Assembly: GCA_030142905.1 (NCBI GenBank)
Contig: JASJOG010000011.1
Span: 2,605,001-2,669,000, forward strand
DNA from: Heliopora coerulea
Lineage: Eukaryota > Cnidaria > Anthozoa > Scleralcyonacea > Helioporidae
DNA: 64,000 nucleotides
Direction: 5' to 3'
Positions 62,980 to 64,000 of this stretch are shown here, piece after piece. Both the position numbers and the translations under genes were made by a program. Position 1 is the stretch's first letter. Every line of letters begins with the position of its first letter. Under the pieces are notes generated by a model. It ran no database searches. It was not told where the DNA came from and worked only from the letters and a program-made list of their open reading frames with translations.

Positions 62980-63215
62980 TCCTTTCGAAATTTCCAAATT
63001 TCGTATCCTAAAACAAGGGGAAACAACCGATGAATTTCACACCAGATTGCCGCCAAATATGGTAAGTTTATGGAGAGTCAAGAAGCCAAACTCGAAACTA
63101 ACCTCGGCTCATCGAATAAAAAGATTCGTAATTATTCTTTCTACAATGCCACCACCAAACTTGAAAATTTGCTGAATGGCGAAATGAGGACTGTCAACCG
63201 CCATTGAACGCCCCG
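62980..63215 (+). pseudogene. Degraded Ty3/gypsy-like gag fragment
   Basis: One frame (about 62998-63050) reads ILKQGETTDEFHTRL, the typical retrotransposon gag capsid signature. After a frameshift another frame (about 63055-63205) continues with a stretch ending KLENLLNGEM, which fits the segment that follows in such gag proteins. No zinc knuckle, protease or polymerase is seen. Broken by frameshift and stops; no function expected. Confidence 0.5.
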
Positions 63216-64000
63216 CAAGTTTTATCCAATGTGACCAAAAACGTGTATCAGAATAAGCGCAAATTTAGTATAACTGCACCACGCCCGAGTCAACTAACGT
63301 AAACCTCCACGGCAAGGTGAGTCGAGACATTAAATACAAGTCATGCTCTAAACGAGAGCCGACTCAGCCAGTGAAGTGACCAAAAGGCCGCCATCATCAC
63401 GCCACTCCGTGCATAGAGATAAAGACTGCTCTATGTCATCCGCCATGATCAACCATTTGCGCCGTTACTATTTAACCCATAGCTGGGAGGTGGTTATAGC
63501 GCCACCGATCCGCTTTTCGGTAGTCGATTTCAGTGAAAACAGGGGGAACCACGTGAAGGTATCGACTTCCCTGGGACTACTCCTGGCACACTTGGGCTTT
63601 TTAAGCCGGCCAGTAGACCTCCTTCTACAGGAGCGGTACACAACCTGTTTGTCCCTTCTCCCCCCAAAAATGGTACTTATATAAATAAGAGAAAACACCA
63701 TATCCTGTTACTTCTCGTTTCAATCACGGAAGTTCCAATTTGTTGCTCTGCTTGGGAGCAACATATTTCTGATTCCTAAATGCAAAGTGACGAAATAGTT
63801 TGATAAATTTGGAGAACTGCTGAAGTCATTAACGAACTACGTTTGTAGACAAATAGCTCGAGTGGACTTGCTTTTTTTTTTTTTTGAAGTTGCAATGAAC
63901 GCAGTTTTCCCTTAGGCCAATTTTGTTGCTTGACTTTTCTCCATACAAATTGAATAGACTTTGATTAGTCCCTGCAGAGTTTGTCAGACAACAGAAAATA
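63216..64000. other. Possible LTR-derived or unique flank
   Basis: No gene recognised. 'tatataaataag' at about 63677-63688 could be a TATA box of a retroelement LTR, given the gag fragment upstream, but no matching second LTR lies in the window. The two overlapping frames at 63376-63701 on opposite strands show no family features. A short T run occurs at about 63872. Confidence 0.25.

Noticed and set aside
63376..63701. Overlapping frames on both strands
   Set aside because: No similarity recognised; the region more likely derives from a retroelement end.

Overview
This is a eukaryotic, intron-rich, AT-leaning genomic window. The gene set (a KIF28/KLP-6 type kinesin-3, a SOWAH-type ankyrin protein, a RBIS ribosome-biogenesis factor and the AP-1 gamma adaptin) is animal. 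The dispersed repeats point to a cnidarian, most likely a stony coral: short CTGGC-GTTA-GCCAG hairpin elements, foldback elements whose ends carry 'gccaatcagaatgc', and a hammerhead ribozyme of the kind found in metazoan retroelements. The species cannot be named from the sequence alone.

Layout. 1-12.5 kb: the 3' part of a kinesin-3 gene on the + strand. I placed 21 coding exons that splice in one unbroken frame of 899 residues, ending in a CaaX-like tetrapeptide CVVM. 14.2-18.8 kb: a small ankyrin-repeat gene of the SOWAH family on the - strand, eight coding exons including a 12-nt microexon. 22.4-23.8 kb: a three-exon RBIS (C8orf59-type) gene on the - strand. 26.2-43.7 kb: a complete 24-exon AP-1 complex subunit gamma gene on the + strand, 855 residues, with clathrin boxes in the hinge and a C-terminal ear. 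Introns and intergenic spaces are filled with foldback (MITE-like) elements, a pogo/Tigger-like transposon remnant inserted in a (TA)n run, microsatellites and minisatellites.

44.8-62.6 kb is gene-free tandem DNA: first about 1 kb of a composite 85/140-bp repeat, then roughly 95 copies of a 169-bp satellite with a visible nine-monomer higher-order pattern, then diverged monomers at the right edge. Beyond it lie a degraded Ty3/gypsy-like gag fragment and possibly LTR-derived sequence.

The genes do not form an operon-like unit; they are independent housekeeping, trafficking and motor genes. The most notable observations are a well-formed type I hammerhead ribozyme at 38.54 kb on the - strand with a second hammerhead-like fold 126 bp away, the potential prenylation motif on a kinesin, and the large nucleosome-length satellite with higher-order organisation. 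Exon boundaries were read by eye from AG/GT signals, phase agreement and family similarity; no alignment or transcript data were available.
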